NCBI RefSeq assembly: GCF_000526795.1
Contig: NZ_JAGT01000001.1
Location: forward strand, 953,001 to 1,017,000
Reading direction: 5' to 3'
From: Ruminococcus flavefaciens AE3010
GTDB taxonomy: Bacteria > Bacillota > Clostridia > Oscillospirales > Ruminococcaceae
Length of the DNA: 64,000 nt
The number at the start of each line of letters is the position of its first letter. Position 1 is the first letter of the stretch. The notes below the pieces were generated by a model. The model saw only the letters and a program-made list of their open reading frames with translations. It made no database searches and was not told where the DNA came from. Both the position numbers and the translations under genes were made by a program. This document shows positions 18,715 through 28,274 of the stretch, piece after piece.

Positions 18715-19052
18715 AGTATTCTCCCCCCACCTATCAGTTTTTTTCTGCCAAAAAGATATACAATAGAGAATATTACGAACGAAGGTATGAAGCATACAAC
18801 TATTGTAAATATGAAACTTGAAGGATGAAGCGAAATCGCTGTTCTGTACGCATCCGGATTGTGCACTGGATCAATGGGAATTATCTTTGTAAGAATCAGG
18901 CCGAATCCATAAGATTGAATACATTCTCCACCGTTTAAAGCCTGAGAAAGTAAGAACTTACCATTGACAAAATATGAGACAAGATTTATTATTGCTCCGG
19001 TTGTATTAATAACAAGAGCTGTTATCAGAGATCTGATTAGAACTTTTTTCAT
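18711..19052 (-). CDS. small membrane protein coupled to the lipoprotein gene
   Basis: 113 residues from ATG 19052; AAAGGA lies 8 bases upstream, while the in-frame ATG three codons earlier sits inside that ribosome site. Two or three hydrophobic segments (~5-25, ~38-55, ~78-103) and a basic C-terminus (FGRKKLIGGG). No family recognised. It ends in the ATGA overlap with the lipoprotein gene, so the two products probably work together at the membrane. Confidence 0.65.
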   Translation of the reverse strand: MKKVLIRSLITALVINTTGAIINLVSYFVNGKFLLSQALNGGECIQSYGFGLILTKIIPIDPVHNPDAYRTAISLHPSSFIFTIVVCFIPSFVIFSIVYLFGRKKLIGGGRIL

Positions 19053-19288
19053 AATGACCATCCTTTCAAAAGGTGTTTCTGGTAATTATGTGTCTGAAAA
19101 AGCTTTAATCGTTGCTTCCGAGATGTATTTTCAGCATTTTGCATATATTGCATAGCTTATTCTGGTTCAAAATAACAATAATCCGGATAACAGAAATCTT
19201 ATTATATCTTTGGGTATTGGTTCATTCAGATTTTCGGCAGGTTCCCATTCTTGTACAGTTCATAGTTTTTCCCCGATATATTATTACT

Positions 19289-19522
19289 TTAACGATTCTT
19301 TTTGCGTTTAAAATACGCAATTACGCAGTTCATGCATAATAATAATGCAATAAGGAAAATCACACAGCTAAAAGTTTGTTGACTGATCAATGTCAGTATA
19401 AATGATATTAAGCAGAAAATGCATCCTATAATAGATAATGCCAAATATATTTTTGAATTTAAAAACTTGTCAGGTGTTTTTGTATCATGATTACTTTCAA
19501 ACATTTTTCTGAGCTTATTCAT
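19289..19522 (-). CDS. small two-TM protein
   Basis: 77 residues from ATG 19522 with GAAGG 8 bases upstream. A charged N-terminal ~25 residues is followed by two hydrophobic helices (IYLALSIIGCIFCLISFILTL is the first, shortened here) and a basic tail YFKRKKNR. Function unknown; part of a run of small minus-strand membrane genes. Confidence 0.5.
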   Translation of the reverse strand: MNKLRKMFESNHDTKTPDKFLNSKIYLALSIIGCIFCLISFILTLISQQTFSCVIFLIALLLCMNCVIAYFKRKKNR

Positions 19523-19582
19523 TATATTTACCTTCATTTCATATTCAAGATGTTTGTATTATTTAATGGGGTTATATGTTAA

Positions 19583-19801
19583 TCAGAAATTGTGGTTTGG
19601 ATAGCGGCTGTTCATATATCTGCTAAGTACATAGTCAATAAGAAGTGAAGCTGTCCAGATGAGAAGAAGCAGGTCGCTTCTTGGATGATCGATTGTTTTT
19701 ACTCTGAATATATCGTATAATTCTGCAATACTGAATATAACACAGAGTGTCTTGCTGAGTCCTGTGAGTTTCTGTAATGTGTTAAAAGTAAGCTTTTTCA
19801 T
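19583..19801 (-). CDS. small membrane-associated protein
   Basis: 72 residues from ATG 19801 (MKKLTFNTLQKLTGL), chosen because GAAAGGAAA precedes it by 8-9 bases. Two moderately hydrophobic segments (SKTLCVIFSIAELYDIF; LLLLIWTASLLIDYVL). No family recognised; confidence that it is translated is moderate. Confidence 0.5.
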   Translation of the reverse strand: MKKLTFNTLQKLTGLSKTLCVIFSIAELYDIFRVKTIDHPRSDLLLLIWTASLLIDYVLSRYMNSRYPNHNF

Positions 19802-20040
19802 AAGATCATTTCCTTTCGGTGTCATTTTTTGGGAGCCTTTTTCCCTTTCCATGATCTTATTATATATCATAAAAAAACTTTTGTCCTGTGTTTAAGCTTA
19901 CAGAACATTACATATTTGAAATGTTGCATTTACTCTTGTGATCATACTGCACAGCCGCCGTTATGTCAATATACGGATTTGCTGCAATATACAAAGATCA
20001 GCGCCATATGCTATGTATAATCGCCGTTCCGGTATGGTAT

Positions 20041-20952
20041 TCAGAAAAGATCAAGCATGCTGTCAAGATAGATCTCTTCACGGACAGTTAGCTGGTATTC
20101 CGGCTTTATAAGATAATAAAGAAGAAATTCGAGATTGATAGCACTTCCGAGTCCTCTGCCTTCTATTTTGAAATTAGAAAAACCTAGAGGCAGATAGTTG
20201 CTGATGATGGCGTCGATACTGATAAATCCGGGATTTTTCATTGCCTTTGAAAAACGGTATCCGTCTTTTCCATCAGGTGCGGTACAGATGTGCTCAGGAC
20301 AGTCTTCTCCGAGATTTTTTCGGCTTACGTTTTCATAGCAGGCTTTTCTGTCTTTACAGTAAAACGAGCAGCATTCATTACACAGAAATTCGACCTTGTC
20401 CTTTTGCTTCTGCGAGAGCGTTTCTAGTTTATTGTACAACTTATTCAGCCTAAAATCAGGAACAACATATTTAAAATCACACCGATCAGTTTCCTTTAAA
20501 AACTGATCAAAATCAGTCTGAACCTTTGTAGTCGAGGAAACAAAATAAAGACTGGGATAATTATTTTTAATATGATCAAGCAAAAGATCCGAGTAGATTA
20601 TAACTCCGTTCTGAGCACCTTTGCTTTCGGCGAAAAGCTCACACAGGGCATTGCATTTTCTGTCGATGAGATGTTCGGGTTTTAAAAGCGAATTGCTGAA
20701 AGTGAGCCTTGAAGAAATACCGTATTCATTCATTAGATTTAGAACATCTTCAGCTTCACATTCGCCGAATCCGACACGCCCGCCGCTCCAGATACAGTCG
20801 GCAGGAGCACCATAGACAGATGCTATTTCGCACCAGTCGTAGAAATATTCTCGGTGCTCACGGTACAGCGGCAGAAACACACTGTACAGGTCATGGAACT
20901 CAAACAGACCCGGGAGATGAAAATAAGCTTTATTTTTTGAAGTGTTTTCCAT
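20041..20952 (-). CDS. peptidase U32-like protein
   Basis: 303 residues. The order of motifs fits the U32 collagenase-like family: NGVIIYSDLLLDHIKNNYP, LYFVSSTTKVQTDFDQF, KYVVPDFRLN, a Cys cluster (CNECCSFYC...C), and FSNFKIEGRGLGSA. U32 proteins are TIM-barrel enzymes, some proteases and some tRNA or quinone hydroxylation factors, with conserved cysteines that may hold a cofactor. This one is short and stands alone, so substrate is unknown. No signal peptide; cytoplasmic. Confidence 0.6.
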   Translation of the reverse strand: MENTSKNKAYFHLPGLFEFHDLYSVFLPLYREHREYFYDWCEIASVYGAPADCIWSGGRVGFGECEAEDVLNLMNEYGISSRLTFSNSLLKPEHLIDRKCNALCELFAESKGAQNGVIIYSDLLLDHIKNNYPSLYFVSSTTKVQTDFDQFLKETDRCDFKYVVPDFRLNKLYNKLETLSQKQKDKVEFLCNECCSFYCKDRKACYENVSRKNLGEDCPEHICTAPDGKDGYRFSKAMKNPGFISIDAIISNYLPLGFSNFKIEGRGLGSAINLEFLLYYLIKPEYQLTVREEIYLDSMLDLF

Positions 20953-21001
20953 ATGTTATCATACCATTTCTTTTAATTTTAGGCCATCAACCCGCATATA
21001 T

Positions 21002-22567
21002 TCACTGCACTTCAAGACCCGCTAATATGTTTTTATGATTTCTTTTATAGTTTTTTAATACAAGTTTTCCTGCGTCGTCTGAATTAATCTTATAAAGCCT
21101 TATCTCAGTTCTTTTCAGATGATAGCGTTTATCGCCAAGCTTTAAAGCAAATGAAAAATCCTTTTCTAACGTTCCCACTTGAATAATAAATTCTCCTTGT
21201 AAAGATTCATCACATTTATTATAAGCCTCATAAAAAGTCTCTAAAACTTCATTCTCGTTAAAGTAAATAAAAGCTGCGTATCTGTGCTGTTCACTCTCAT
21301 ATCTTATGAAAACATCTTTTATTCTCGCAGGTTCCATATTCTCTTTCCATACGCCATCGGACAAGATCTTTTCTCCGTTGAAGAAATTACAGATAGTCTT
21401 TGTGATTTTCAAGCTGTCTTTTTCAATGCAGAATACTAGTTGATATTTGAAACGCTTCATATAATCATTAATCGTATCAAGAGATGGTACTTTTGTTGCT
21501 CTGTACTCATTTACATCGATTTTGTATTCTGATATAAGATTTGAAAACTCCTGCTCGTAATCGTTTGTCACTTCGCCCTGCAAAGGGTAATCAATCATGA
21601 TATTATGTATCTGATTACGCATATTATGAAACATCAATACCTTCCCTCTTGGCATGATGCGGAATTCAATATCATCAAGCCCAAAACGTTCAGTATCATC
21701 GAAATAGTGGTCAAGTTCCTTGGGTAATGAAGTATATACCCGATAAGTCTTTCCGTCAGAAATATCATGCCACGCCAGTTTCACATATTTTGGCACAAAG
21801 GAGGAGGTATCAATTACATCTCCATCATCTGTATATCCGAGGCAACCGCACAATAATCCAGACGGGTTTAAATCGGCTGTTTCGTTAGGAAATTCACAGC
21901 TGCCCTCCAGTAATAAACAGTTTAGTTTTTTATGCGTTCTGACCTTAATACTCTTACATCCGTAGACATCCCAATGCTTTAGTTCTTCTGGGCTTGCATC
22001 AAGTTCCTTTGCTTCCCATAAGTCGATCTTTTCAAGCATACCTGCTCTGAACAGAGATTTTCTATATTCTTCTTTGCTCATTTTTGCCCATCTTGCAGAT
22101 TCTTCAAAAGAATCACCTGACAGAAATGAATTCCTGTTATTAAAAAGGTTTTTAAGACCGATGCACGCTGCCAAAAACAAAACTATATGCAAACCGGTCT
22201 GCCGACTGTCGTACGCCCAAAACTTTATAAGAAAAAAAGATATCAATCCGAAAAGAAAAGACGCTACCGTATTAAAAATGCTCCGGAACCCCAGCGCCAT
22301 ACCGTTTCCGGCAGGATCGCTGTGCGGATAATATGGTGCAAAAATAAACCAGTAATAGTCAAAGGCAATAATTTCTATCATAGAGAAAAAAGGCGATTTT
22401 TTGGCGGTAAAATATATCGTTGCCAGCTGTGTGGTCAATGTGAGCAATAAAAACGCTGTCAAAAGAAGATCTTCAAGTTTTTTTGAAGGCTTGTACATTT
22501 CCTTTATAGCTGCTCCTGCATAACTGAATCCGATACAAGCCGCCAATAGTAAAACGAACTCGACCAT
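21002..22567 (-). CDS. membrane protein with large soluble domain
   Basis: Start placed at ATG 22567 (MVEFVLLLAACIGF) because AGAGGGTGA precedes it by 8 bases; a GTG four codons upstream overlaps that site. About 521 residues: four hydrophobic segments within ~1-145, then a ~370-residue soluble region with VKLAWHDISDGKTYRVYTSLP, reminiscent of DUF2931-type proteins (tentative). No catalytic motif recognised. It lies between the U32-like gene and a bacterial-PH-like membrane protein, all read leftwards. Confidence 0.6.
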   Translation of the reverse strand: MVEFVLLLAACIGFSYAGAAIKEMYKPSKKLEDLLLTAFLLLTLTTQLATIYFTAKKSPFFSMIEIIAFDYYWFIFAPYYPHSDPAGNGMALGFRSIFNTVASFLFGLISFFLIKFWAYDSRQTGLHIVLFLAACIGLKNLFNNRNSFLSGDSFEESARWAKMSKEEYRKSLFRAGMLEKIDLWEAKELDASPEELKHWDVYGCKSIKVRTHKKLNCLLLEGSCEFPNETADLNPSGLLCGCLGYTDDGDVIDTSSFVPKYVKLAWHDISDGKTYRVYTSLPKELDHYFDDTERFGLDDIEFRIMPRGKVLMFHNMRNQIHNIMIDYPLQGEVTNDYEQEFSNLISEYKIDVNEYRATKVPSLDTINDYMKRFKYQLVFCIEKDSLKITKTICNFFNGEKILSDGVWKENMEPARIKDVFIRYESEQHRYAAFIYFNENEVLETFYEAYNKCDESLQGEFIIQVGTLEKDFSFALKLGDKRYHLKRTEIRLYKINSDDAGKLVLKNYKRNHKNILAGLEVQ

Positions 22568-22627
22568 AATTCTTGTCACCCTCTTTAAATCATATAAACC
22601 TCTTTAAATTGTTCGCAATCTGTGAAA

Positions 22628-23104
22628 TTATAATCTTGATTTAATTTCCTGATATATTTTATAAAGCTTGACTTCTTCATCTGGTAGTTCTTCAGGAGTA
22701 CTGAGCAAAAATCCTGTCACGCTTTTGATTGCTCCTGCCGTATCGCTAAGTGTTGTTTTTTTGCCACATTTTAGGTTTATCGTCATCCGCATACGGTATT
22801 CTTCATGATGATGTCTACGTCTCTTATATCTTTTGATCTGAACATCATCGATCTCATCAAAAGCAATAGTTTTCTTTCTAATGAGATATTTTATTATCAT
22901 ATCATTCTCTCTAATGATAACCGAAGTGCCTACAGCTCTTTCAAAAAGGTATATAAACGGATATGCGATCATTACTCCAATGACAATAAAAAAGTTCCAT
23001 AAAGGCAATGATGAGAGAAAGAAGATCATAATGAGCAATATCAGCAATGCAATAAGCTCAATGATAATTATGATTTTATTTTCGTGCTTTATTTTATATT
23101 CCAT
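22628..23104 (-). CDS. two-TM protein with PH-like domain
   Basis: 158 residues from ATG 23104 (AGGTGG 5 bases upstream). Two TM helices (~8-60) are followed by a beta-strand-rich domain (AVGTSVIIRENDMIIKYLIRKK, IAFDEIDDVQIKRYKRRRHHHEEY) of the kind called bacterial PH domain in membrane proteins (inference from layout). It has a run of basic and His residues. Function unknown. Confidence 0.55.
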   Translation of the reverse strand: MEYKIKHENKIIIIIELIALLILLIMIFFLSSLPLWNFFIVIGVMIAYPFIYLFERAVGTSVIIRENDMIIKYLIRKKTIAFDEIDDVQIKRYKRRRHHHEEYRMRMTINLKCGKKTTLSDTAGAIKSVTGFLLSTPEELPDEEVKLYKIYQEIKSRL

Positions 23105-23119
23105 ATTTACCACCTATAA

Positions 23120-24145
23120 TTAACTATCGTTTATACAGTAATTGTCTAAAATCAGCTCACTCACAAACGGTTCAATGTGTTCTCTTATGAAATCCACTCT
23201 GTCAATAACAGTTGGTTTGAAATAGGACGCTACAGCAATAACGATATTTTTATCAGGATTGATATAAATAACGTTACCACTGTTTCCAAGAGCAGCGTAT
23301 ATTTTCTTTTCACGGTCTAATATCCACCACAGATAGCCGTATTCCATGCCCTGCCAGTTCTGATTTTCTATAACTCTGGGACGTGTCATTTCTTCTATCC
23401 AGCTTGAAGAAATGATACGCCTTCCGTTATAAACGCCTTTATTCAGACATAACAGACCTATCTTAGCCATATCCTCCGCCGACATACAAAGTCCATATCC
23501 GGGAGTGCCCAAGTCCTCGGTATCGCAGAACCATACATTCTCTTTCGGAGTTTTCTCTATGGTAAACTTCTTGTGCTCCTCGGCTGATTTTGCTATATAG
23601 ACCGAGTAAGGTCTGATACTCAGCGGTCCAAAAAGGTATTTGTTTGCGTAATCAACGGTCTTCATTTTTGTTGCCTTGTATAGTATTCCCGTCAGTATAT
23701 GCAGACAAACCGTTTTATAGTTGAATTCACCTGTCAAACCGTTCCTTCCACCAAGGAAATCAAGAGAAGCATAAGTCCAGTTATCGCTTGAGCACACCTT
23801 CGACCACGGATCACCCTTGCTTTTATATGGTGCTCTCATAGTCAGCAGATGTCTGATAGTAACATCGTATATGGTCTTTTCACCGCGTTTGACTTTATAA
23901 TCAGGAAAATAGTCAAGGACTTTATCATCTATACTCCCTATCTGCCCTTTATCCAGAGCAATTCCTATGAGCAATGCCATAATGCTTTTGGTAGCAGACA
24001 TTATGTGTACGCAATCGTCTTTTCTGTAATTGTGCCATGTGTCACTGTAGGCCTTTTCTCCGTCTTTGTAAGCGCAGATCTGGCATATATTACTTTCACT
24101 GCCTTTACTTTCCTCAATATACCTATGAAGTTCGTCCTTTGTCAT
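23120..24145 (-). CDS. class C beta-lactamase-fold serine hydrolase
   Basis: 341 residues, ATG 24145 with CGGAGG upstream. The penicillin-binding-protein/AmpC fold is shown by S50-x-x-K53 in IMSATKSIMALL, IDDKVLDYFPDY, IRHLLTM, FNYKTVCLHILTGIL (tyrosine motif) and the late WGMEYGYLWWILDR and ALGNSGNVIYINPDKNIV. No signal peptide, so probably cytoplasmic; such proteins are usually esterases or peptidases, not antibiotic resistance enzymes. It is the first gene of the leftward run. Confidence 0.9.
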   Translation of the reverse strand: MTKDELHRYIEESKGSESNICQICAYKDGEKAYSDTWHNYRKDDCVHIMSATKSIMALLIGIALDKGQIGSIDDKVLDYFPDYKVKRGEKTIYDVTIRHLLTMRAPYKSKGDPWSKVCSSDNWTYASLDFLGGRNGLTGEFNYKTVCLHILTGILYKATKMKTVDYANKYLFGPLSIRPYSVYIAKSAEEHKKFTIEKTPKENVWFCDTEDLGTPGYGLCMSAEDMAKIGLLCLNKGVYNGRRIISSSWIEEMTRPRVIENQNWQGMEYGYLWWILDREKKIYAALGNSGNVIYINPDKNIVIAVASYFKPTVIDRVDFIREHIEPFVSELILDNYCINDS

Positions 24146-24324
24146 AATATACCTCCGAATAGTTAGAGTTCTGTATATTCGATCGAAGTTTCATACATTA
24201 TCTTTATTGTATCAAGATAAATTTTTAATGTCAATACTTTTTTCTAAAGAAATATGGCATCCCCAAAGTCTTTCATTAAATAATTATCATGTAATTCATA
24301 AATCAGAATTTTAATGCAAACTTA

Positions 24325-24353
24325 TTGATTTTCCAATAAATATATAGTATTAT
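24325..24353 (+). promoter_or_regulatory. putative sigma-A promoter
   Basis: TTGATT (24325-24330), 17 bp, TATTAT (24348-24353), 125 bp before the dockerin gene at 24478. The 330 bp between the divergent genes holds nothing else I recognise. Confidence 0.5.
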
Positions 24354-24477
24354 TAAAGTGACAAAGTGTACGTGTAAATATTTATGAAAAAGGTGAGATG
24401 AAGCTATATATTAACCCCTTCATTTATTTAAGAGACTAAAAACGACCTTGCTTCCATAAAAACGAGGAGTTGATATT

Positions 24478-26568
24478 ATGAAAAAGAAAGTTTTAGCAAC
24501 TTTTATTGCTGTTATGAGCTGTGTAGGAACAATTCCTGTTTCAAGTATTTCGCTTACAAGTATGGCTGAGAAAGCTTTAGAACAATCAGTAGAAGATGAA
24601 AGTTCTCTTAAAGATTATGCAGACTCCATAAATGAATATCTACGTTCAAACAGCGTTTTAGGCTATGCATATATTCAGGATTTTGATGCCACTGAAAAAC
24701 TGCTTATTACTTATGACAGTGACTTAGAAAAGATAAAAGCTTATATCGCAGACTTAGGCATTGATGAAAACATAATTCTTTATTCACAAAATCATAATGA
24801 TACATTAGTTTCGGAATTATCAGGTAAAATTGTATCACTTCCTGACAAGCTTGAATACAATATTGGTGAACAAATAGACTTGACTGGCATAAGAATAGAA
24901 GCAGCAAAGTGGAATGAAAAAGCTGTTGTTTATTCATATCCAGATGTAGCTTTTGACTATCAGTCCAACATACCTAAACCTGCGACGATTCTTCTATCCA
25001 CTGATTTCCGCAGTGATAAGGCAGGTACTTATAGAGTTCAGGCTTTGGGCTTGGATAACGTAAGCTTTGAGGTGAAGGTAGTTGATAACGCTGCAACTAG
25101 TGATACAACAGCCTCACCAAGTACAAAGCCTGTTAAAAACGATCCGACAATGCTTAAAGGTACAAAGGAAATGTCTCTTGATGACGTAAAGGAAATAGCA
25201 AAGAAAAAGAAGAACATTACATGGTCGGACTTCGCTGATTTCAATGGGGAATGGAATGCCACAGATACATATACTCAAATGTGCAGATTTGAGCTGGAGG
25301 ACGGGTATTATCTCCTGGTTGAGGGCAATCCTCCCGAAGCTCCCGAAATTATCAGGCTTTATCACAAGGACGATCCCAACTTCATAGACCTCCGCTATCA
25401 TAGCGTTGAAAAATTCATCGACGAGCAGTTCTATAAAGAACTGCAAAATATGTCCGAAGAGGAACTGAAGGCATTCTTCAACGAAAAAGGCATGACTGAA
25501 GAAAAGGGCTACAGAGTATGGACAAAGGAAACAGCTCTGAAGGCTCTCGACAACTACTTTCTTACATTCCTTGTAGCGCTGCCTGCAAGCTTTACCGATA
25601 AAAGCGGCAATACGATCATCAACGAGACAACCGATAAAAATGACCTGTCCAAAATGGCAAACGATAACAGCTTCGGGGAACAGCTCAGCAGTTTTTTAGG
25701 GAACTTTAAGGTAAATATCAATAATCAGATCTCTCTGTCAAGTCACTTTGTTTACCGCAGCGAAGACAACGACGGCACAAAGGTCTACAGAAGATACATA
25801 ATCTTTAATGTATATGGCTCCTGGGCAAGAGATACAGAGAATCAGCTGCTTGCAGGCGCTCTGAACTATATCCAGTTCAGTCCTCAGTTTGCAGGCTTTG
25901 AATATGAGGGCAGGATACCGCGCTACGGCACAGAGGACACGGGAAAGCTCAAAGGCGACGCCAACAACGACGATCAGGTGGATATGTCTGATGTTGTATT
26001 CATCATGCAGTGCCTTGCAAATCCCGATAAATATGTACTCTCCGAAGAGGGCAAAGCCAATGCGGACATTGACGGTGACGGTGTGACCGTAGGTGACGCT
26101 CAGAGCATACAGAAGCGGCTTCTCGGCATAATAGACTACATCACAGACCTTGACACCATAAGGACTATGCTTTCAGACTATGCTGCGGATCAGATGCTGC
26201 ACATAACAGTAGTTCCAAAGGAGAAAATGCCCGAGCAGTTCGCGGACAAGTACGTTTTTGTAAGTCAAAACTCAACACACGGCGGAGGCTCATCTTACGA
26301 TGAATTTCTGAGTAAGAATTACATAGACCAGTCAAATATAAGAAATATACCTTACGATATCGACGATGATTCCGAACTGAATAAGCTTTGCGAAAAGCTT
26401 TACCTCTTTGCTCTTGAAAATGGTATCTCCGGCGGAGTATACAAATACAAGGATAAGATCAGACTTGTGTACGATTTCCGCCATGAAGACTATAATGAAA
26501 AGATGGATAAATTCATCAAGGACAACAACATCGATCCCGATATGATCATGAAAGAAATACTTGAATAA
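24478..26568 (+). CDS. secreted protein with Ig-like domain and dockerin
   Basis: 696 residues; GAGGAG precedes the ATG by 8 bases; signal peptide ~1-30. Residues ~118-200 form a bacterial Ig-like domain (LPDKLEYNIGEQIDLTGI, AGTYRVQALG). A Ser/Thr/Pro linker (~205-220) and a ~260-residue region of unknown type follow. A dockerin (GDANNDDQVDMSDVVFIMQ, DIDGDGVTVGDAQSIQ) lies at ~489-550, internal rather than terminal. The last ~140 residues and residues ~37-115 share HxT-type segments (EKMPEQFADKYVFVSQN), possibly a repeated domain. No catalytic residues recognised. Its terminator was split by an IS. Confidence 0.85.
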   Translation: MKKKVLATFIAVMSCVGTIPVSSISLTSMAEKALEQSVEDESSLKDYADSINEYLRSNSVLGYAYIQDFDATEKLLITYDSDLEKIKAYIADLGIDENIILYSQNHNDTLVSELSGKIVSLPDKLEYNIGEQIDLTGIRIEAAKWNEKAVVYSYPDVAFDYQSNIPKPATILLSTDFRSDKAGTYRVQALGLDNVSFEVKVVDNAATSDTTASPSTKPVKNDPTMLKGTKEMSLDDVKEIAKKKKNITWSDFADFNGEWNATDTYTQMCRFELEDGYYLLVEGNPPEAPEIIRLYHKDDPNFIDLRYHSVEKFIDEQFYKELQNMSEEELKAFFNEKGMTEEKGYRVWTKETALKALDNYFLTFLVALPASFTDKSGNTIINETTDKNDLSKMANDNSFGEQLSSFLGNFKVNINNQISLSSHFVYRSEDNDGTKVYRRYIIFNVYGSWARDTENQLLAGALNYIQFSPQFAGFEYEGRIPRYGTEDTGKLKGDANNDDQVDMSDVVFIMQCLANPDKYVLSEEGKANADIDGDGVTVGDAQSIQKRLLGIIDYITDLDTIRTMLSDYAADQMLHITVVPKEKMPEQFADKYVFVSQNSTHGGGSSYDEFLSKNYIDQSNIRNIPYDIDDDSELNKLCEKLYLFALENGISGGVYKYKDKIRLVYDFRHEDYNEKMDKFIKDNNIDPDMIMKEILE

Positions 26569-26599
26569 TTCGACAGTCAAAGAAAGCTCCGCATATGCG

Positions 26600-28213
26600 T
26601 AATGTCATTAAGCTAAGGAAAAGTAAAATAATCACAGGAATCAAAGATCCTGTGATTATTTTTTATGTATATAATGTAAATTTTTGCAAAAAGGTATTGA
26701 CAAAAAGCCAAAAATGTGCGGCGCAGCTAATCAGATATACACATCTGATTGGAGGTTTTACCGTGCAAAAATACTGTAATATCGTCAAAAACAAGCTTAA
26801 TACTCTTATCAGCAACATGGAGAAAAATAACTCTGATTTCGTAGTTGATCCTAAGAGAGATTTTGTTCGTAAAAGTGAGCTATCTTTCTCAAAAACATTG
26901 AGATTCATTCTCGGAATGGGCAGCCAGACACTTGGCAAGGAGCTTGTAGAATTCTATGATTATGATTCAAAAATGGTATCTGTGTCTGCTATCGTTCAGA
27001 GAAGAGCTAAAATACTTCCTGCTGCTTTTCAGTATCTGTTCCATAAATTCAATGAAACATTTTCTCAAACCAATTTCTTTCACGGCTACAGGCTTTATGC
27101 TGTGGACGGTTCTGATATACATATTCCTACTGATCCTGATGATAAGGATACTTTTTATCGTGCAAATAATGATGTAAAAGGCTATAACCTCATGCATCTG
27201 AATGCTTTGTATGACATTATGAACCGTAGATATATCGATGCTGTATTACAGGACAGTCGCAATGAAAATGAGCATTCTGCTCTCATAAGTATGCTTGAAA
27301 ATATCGGACATGAGTCCATTATCGTTGCGGATAGAGGATATGAATCCTACAACACGATCGCTCATCTTGAAAATAACGGCTTGAAATATGTGATGCGCAT
27401 CAAGACAAGCGGTGGAATTGCTCATAAATTCAACATTCCCCATAATGAGGAAGCTGATTTTGCTGCAAATATTATTATTACAAGAAGACAAACTAATGAA
27501 GTTAAGGCTAATCCTGAACTTTATCGTTATCTTCCGCACTCTTCAAATTTCGACTTCCTTCCGAAAGAATCGAAAGATACATATCCTCTTAAATTCAGGA
27601 TAATAAGGCTCAAGATATCTGAAGATAACTATGAAACCATTGTTACCAATCTCTGTGATGATGAGTTCTCTGCCGAAGATATAAAGATGATATACAAAAT
27701 GCGCTGGGGGATCGAGACTTCATTCAGAGAACTGAAGTACCAGGTTGGTCTTATTGCTTTCCATTCAAAGAAAAAGGACTGCGTGATACAGGAAATCTTT
27801 GCAAGTCTTATCATGTATAACTTATCTATGCTGATTACCGAAAATATCACCATAGATGACGATAAGCATAATGATTACCGCTATAAAATCAATTATGCTT
27901 TTGCTATACATATCTGCATCAAATTCTTTCGCTCTGCACACGCAAATCCTTTTCTTTTGGAAGAGCTGATAGCAAGAAACAAGTGCCCTGTCAGACCTGA
28001 TCGTATTGCTGATAGGAAAACTCGATATCATTCTGCTATTCCCTTCAACTACAGACTATCATAATTCTTCGATTATGTCAATCTTTTTTCAGGCAGATCT
28101 CGGATCTGTCTTTTCGTCATGCATTTTTTGCGAATGTAACAGCAGGAGTATGTCTGGTCATATTCCAAACATACTCCTGTTCTTTTTCGTATTTGATTAG
28201 CTTAATGACATTA
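26600..28213 (+). mobile_element. IS4-family insertion sequence, copy 1
   Basis: A 1614 bp element bounded by perfect inverted repeats TAATGTCATTAAGCTAA, with a single transposase gene. Direct repeats CGCATATGCG (10 bp) lie at 26590-26599 and 28214-28223, the size expected for IS4/IS231-type elements. Removing the IS rebuilds a 24 bp perfect palindrome, so it entered the centre of a bidirectional terminator between two convergent genes. Internal hairpins near both ends (about 26632-26660 and 28138-28185, each with T runs) should block transcription entering from outside. Confidence 0.92.
26763..28064 (+). CDS. IS4-family transposase, copy 1
   Basis: 433 residues from GTG 26763, chosen because GGAGG lies 7 bases upstream; the open frame extends further but crosses the IS end. 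DDE domain: YAVDGSDIHIP (first Asp), ESIIVADRGYES (second Asp) and the IS4 signature Y-2-R-3-E-6-K in YKMRWGIETSFRELKYQ. A hairpin with stem AATCAGAT/ATCTGATT ends just before the ribosome site and may limit translation. Intact. It differs from copy 2 at seven visible residues in this span. Confidence 0.95.
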   Translation: MQKYCNIVKNKLNTLISNMEKNNSDFVVDPKRDFVRKSELSFSKTLRFILGMGSQTLGKELVEFYDYDSKMVSVSAIVQRRAKILPAAFQYLFHKFNETFSQTNFFHGYRLYAVDGSDIHIPTDPDDKDTFYRANNDVKGYNLMHLNALYDIMNRRYIDAVLQDSRNENEHSALISMLENIGHESIIVADRGYESYNTIAHLENNGLKYVMRIKTSGGIAHKFNIPHNEEADFAANIIITRRQTNEVKANPELYRYLPHSSNFDFLPKESKDTYPLKFRIIRLKISEDNYETIVTNLCDDEFSAEDIKMIYKMRWGIETSFRELKYQVGLIAFHSKKKDCVIQEIFASLIMYNLSMLITENITIDDDKHNDYRYKINYAFAIHICIKFFRSAHANPFLLEELIARNKCPVRPDRIADRKTRYHSAIPFNYRLS

Positions 28214-28274
28214 CGCATATGCGGAGCTTTCTGGATTAATGGGCATAGAATGGTTAGCGCTTATATCCTCTTTG

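Noticed and set aside
23120..24145. Antibiotic-resistance beta-lactamase
   Set aside because: The fold and SxxK fit, but there is no signal peptide and the family mostly contains esterases and peptidases.
27246..27853. Minus-strand ORFs inside the IS4-family transposase
   Set aside because: Same shadows appear in both IS copies and have no start signals; the DDE gene explains the region.
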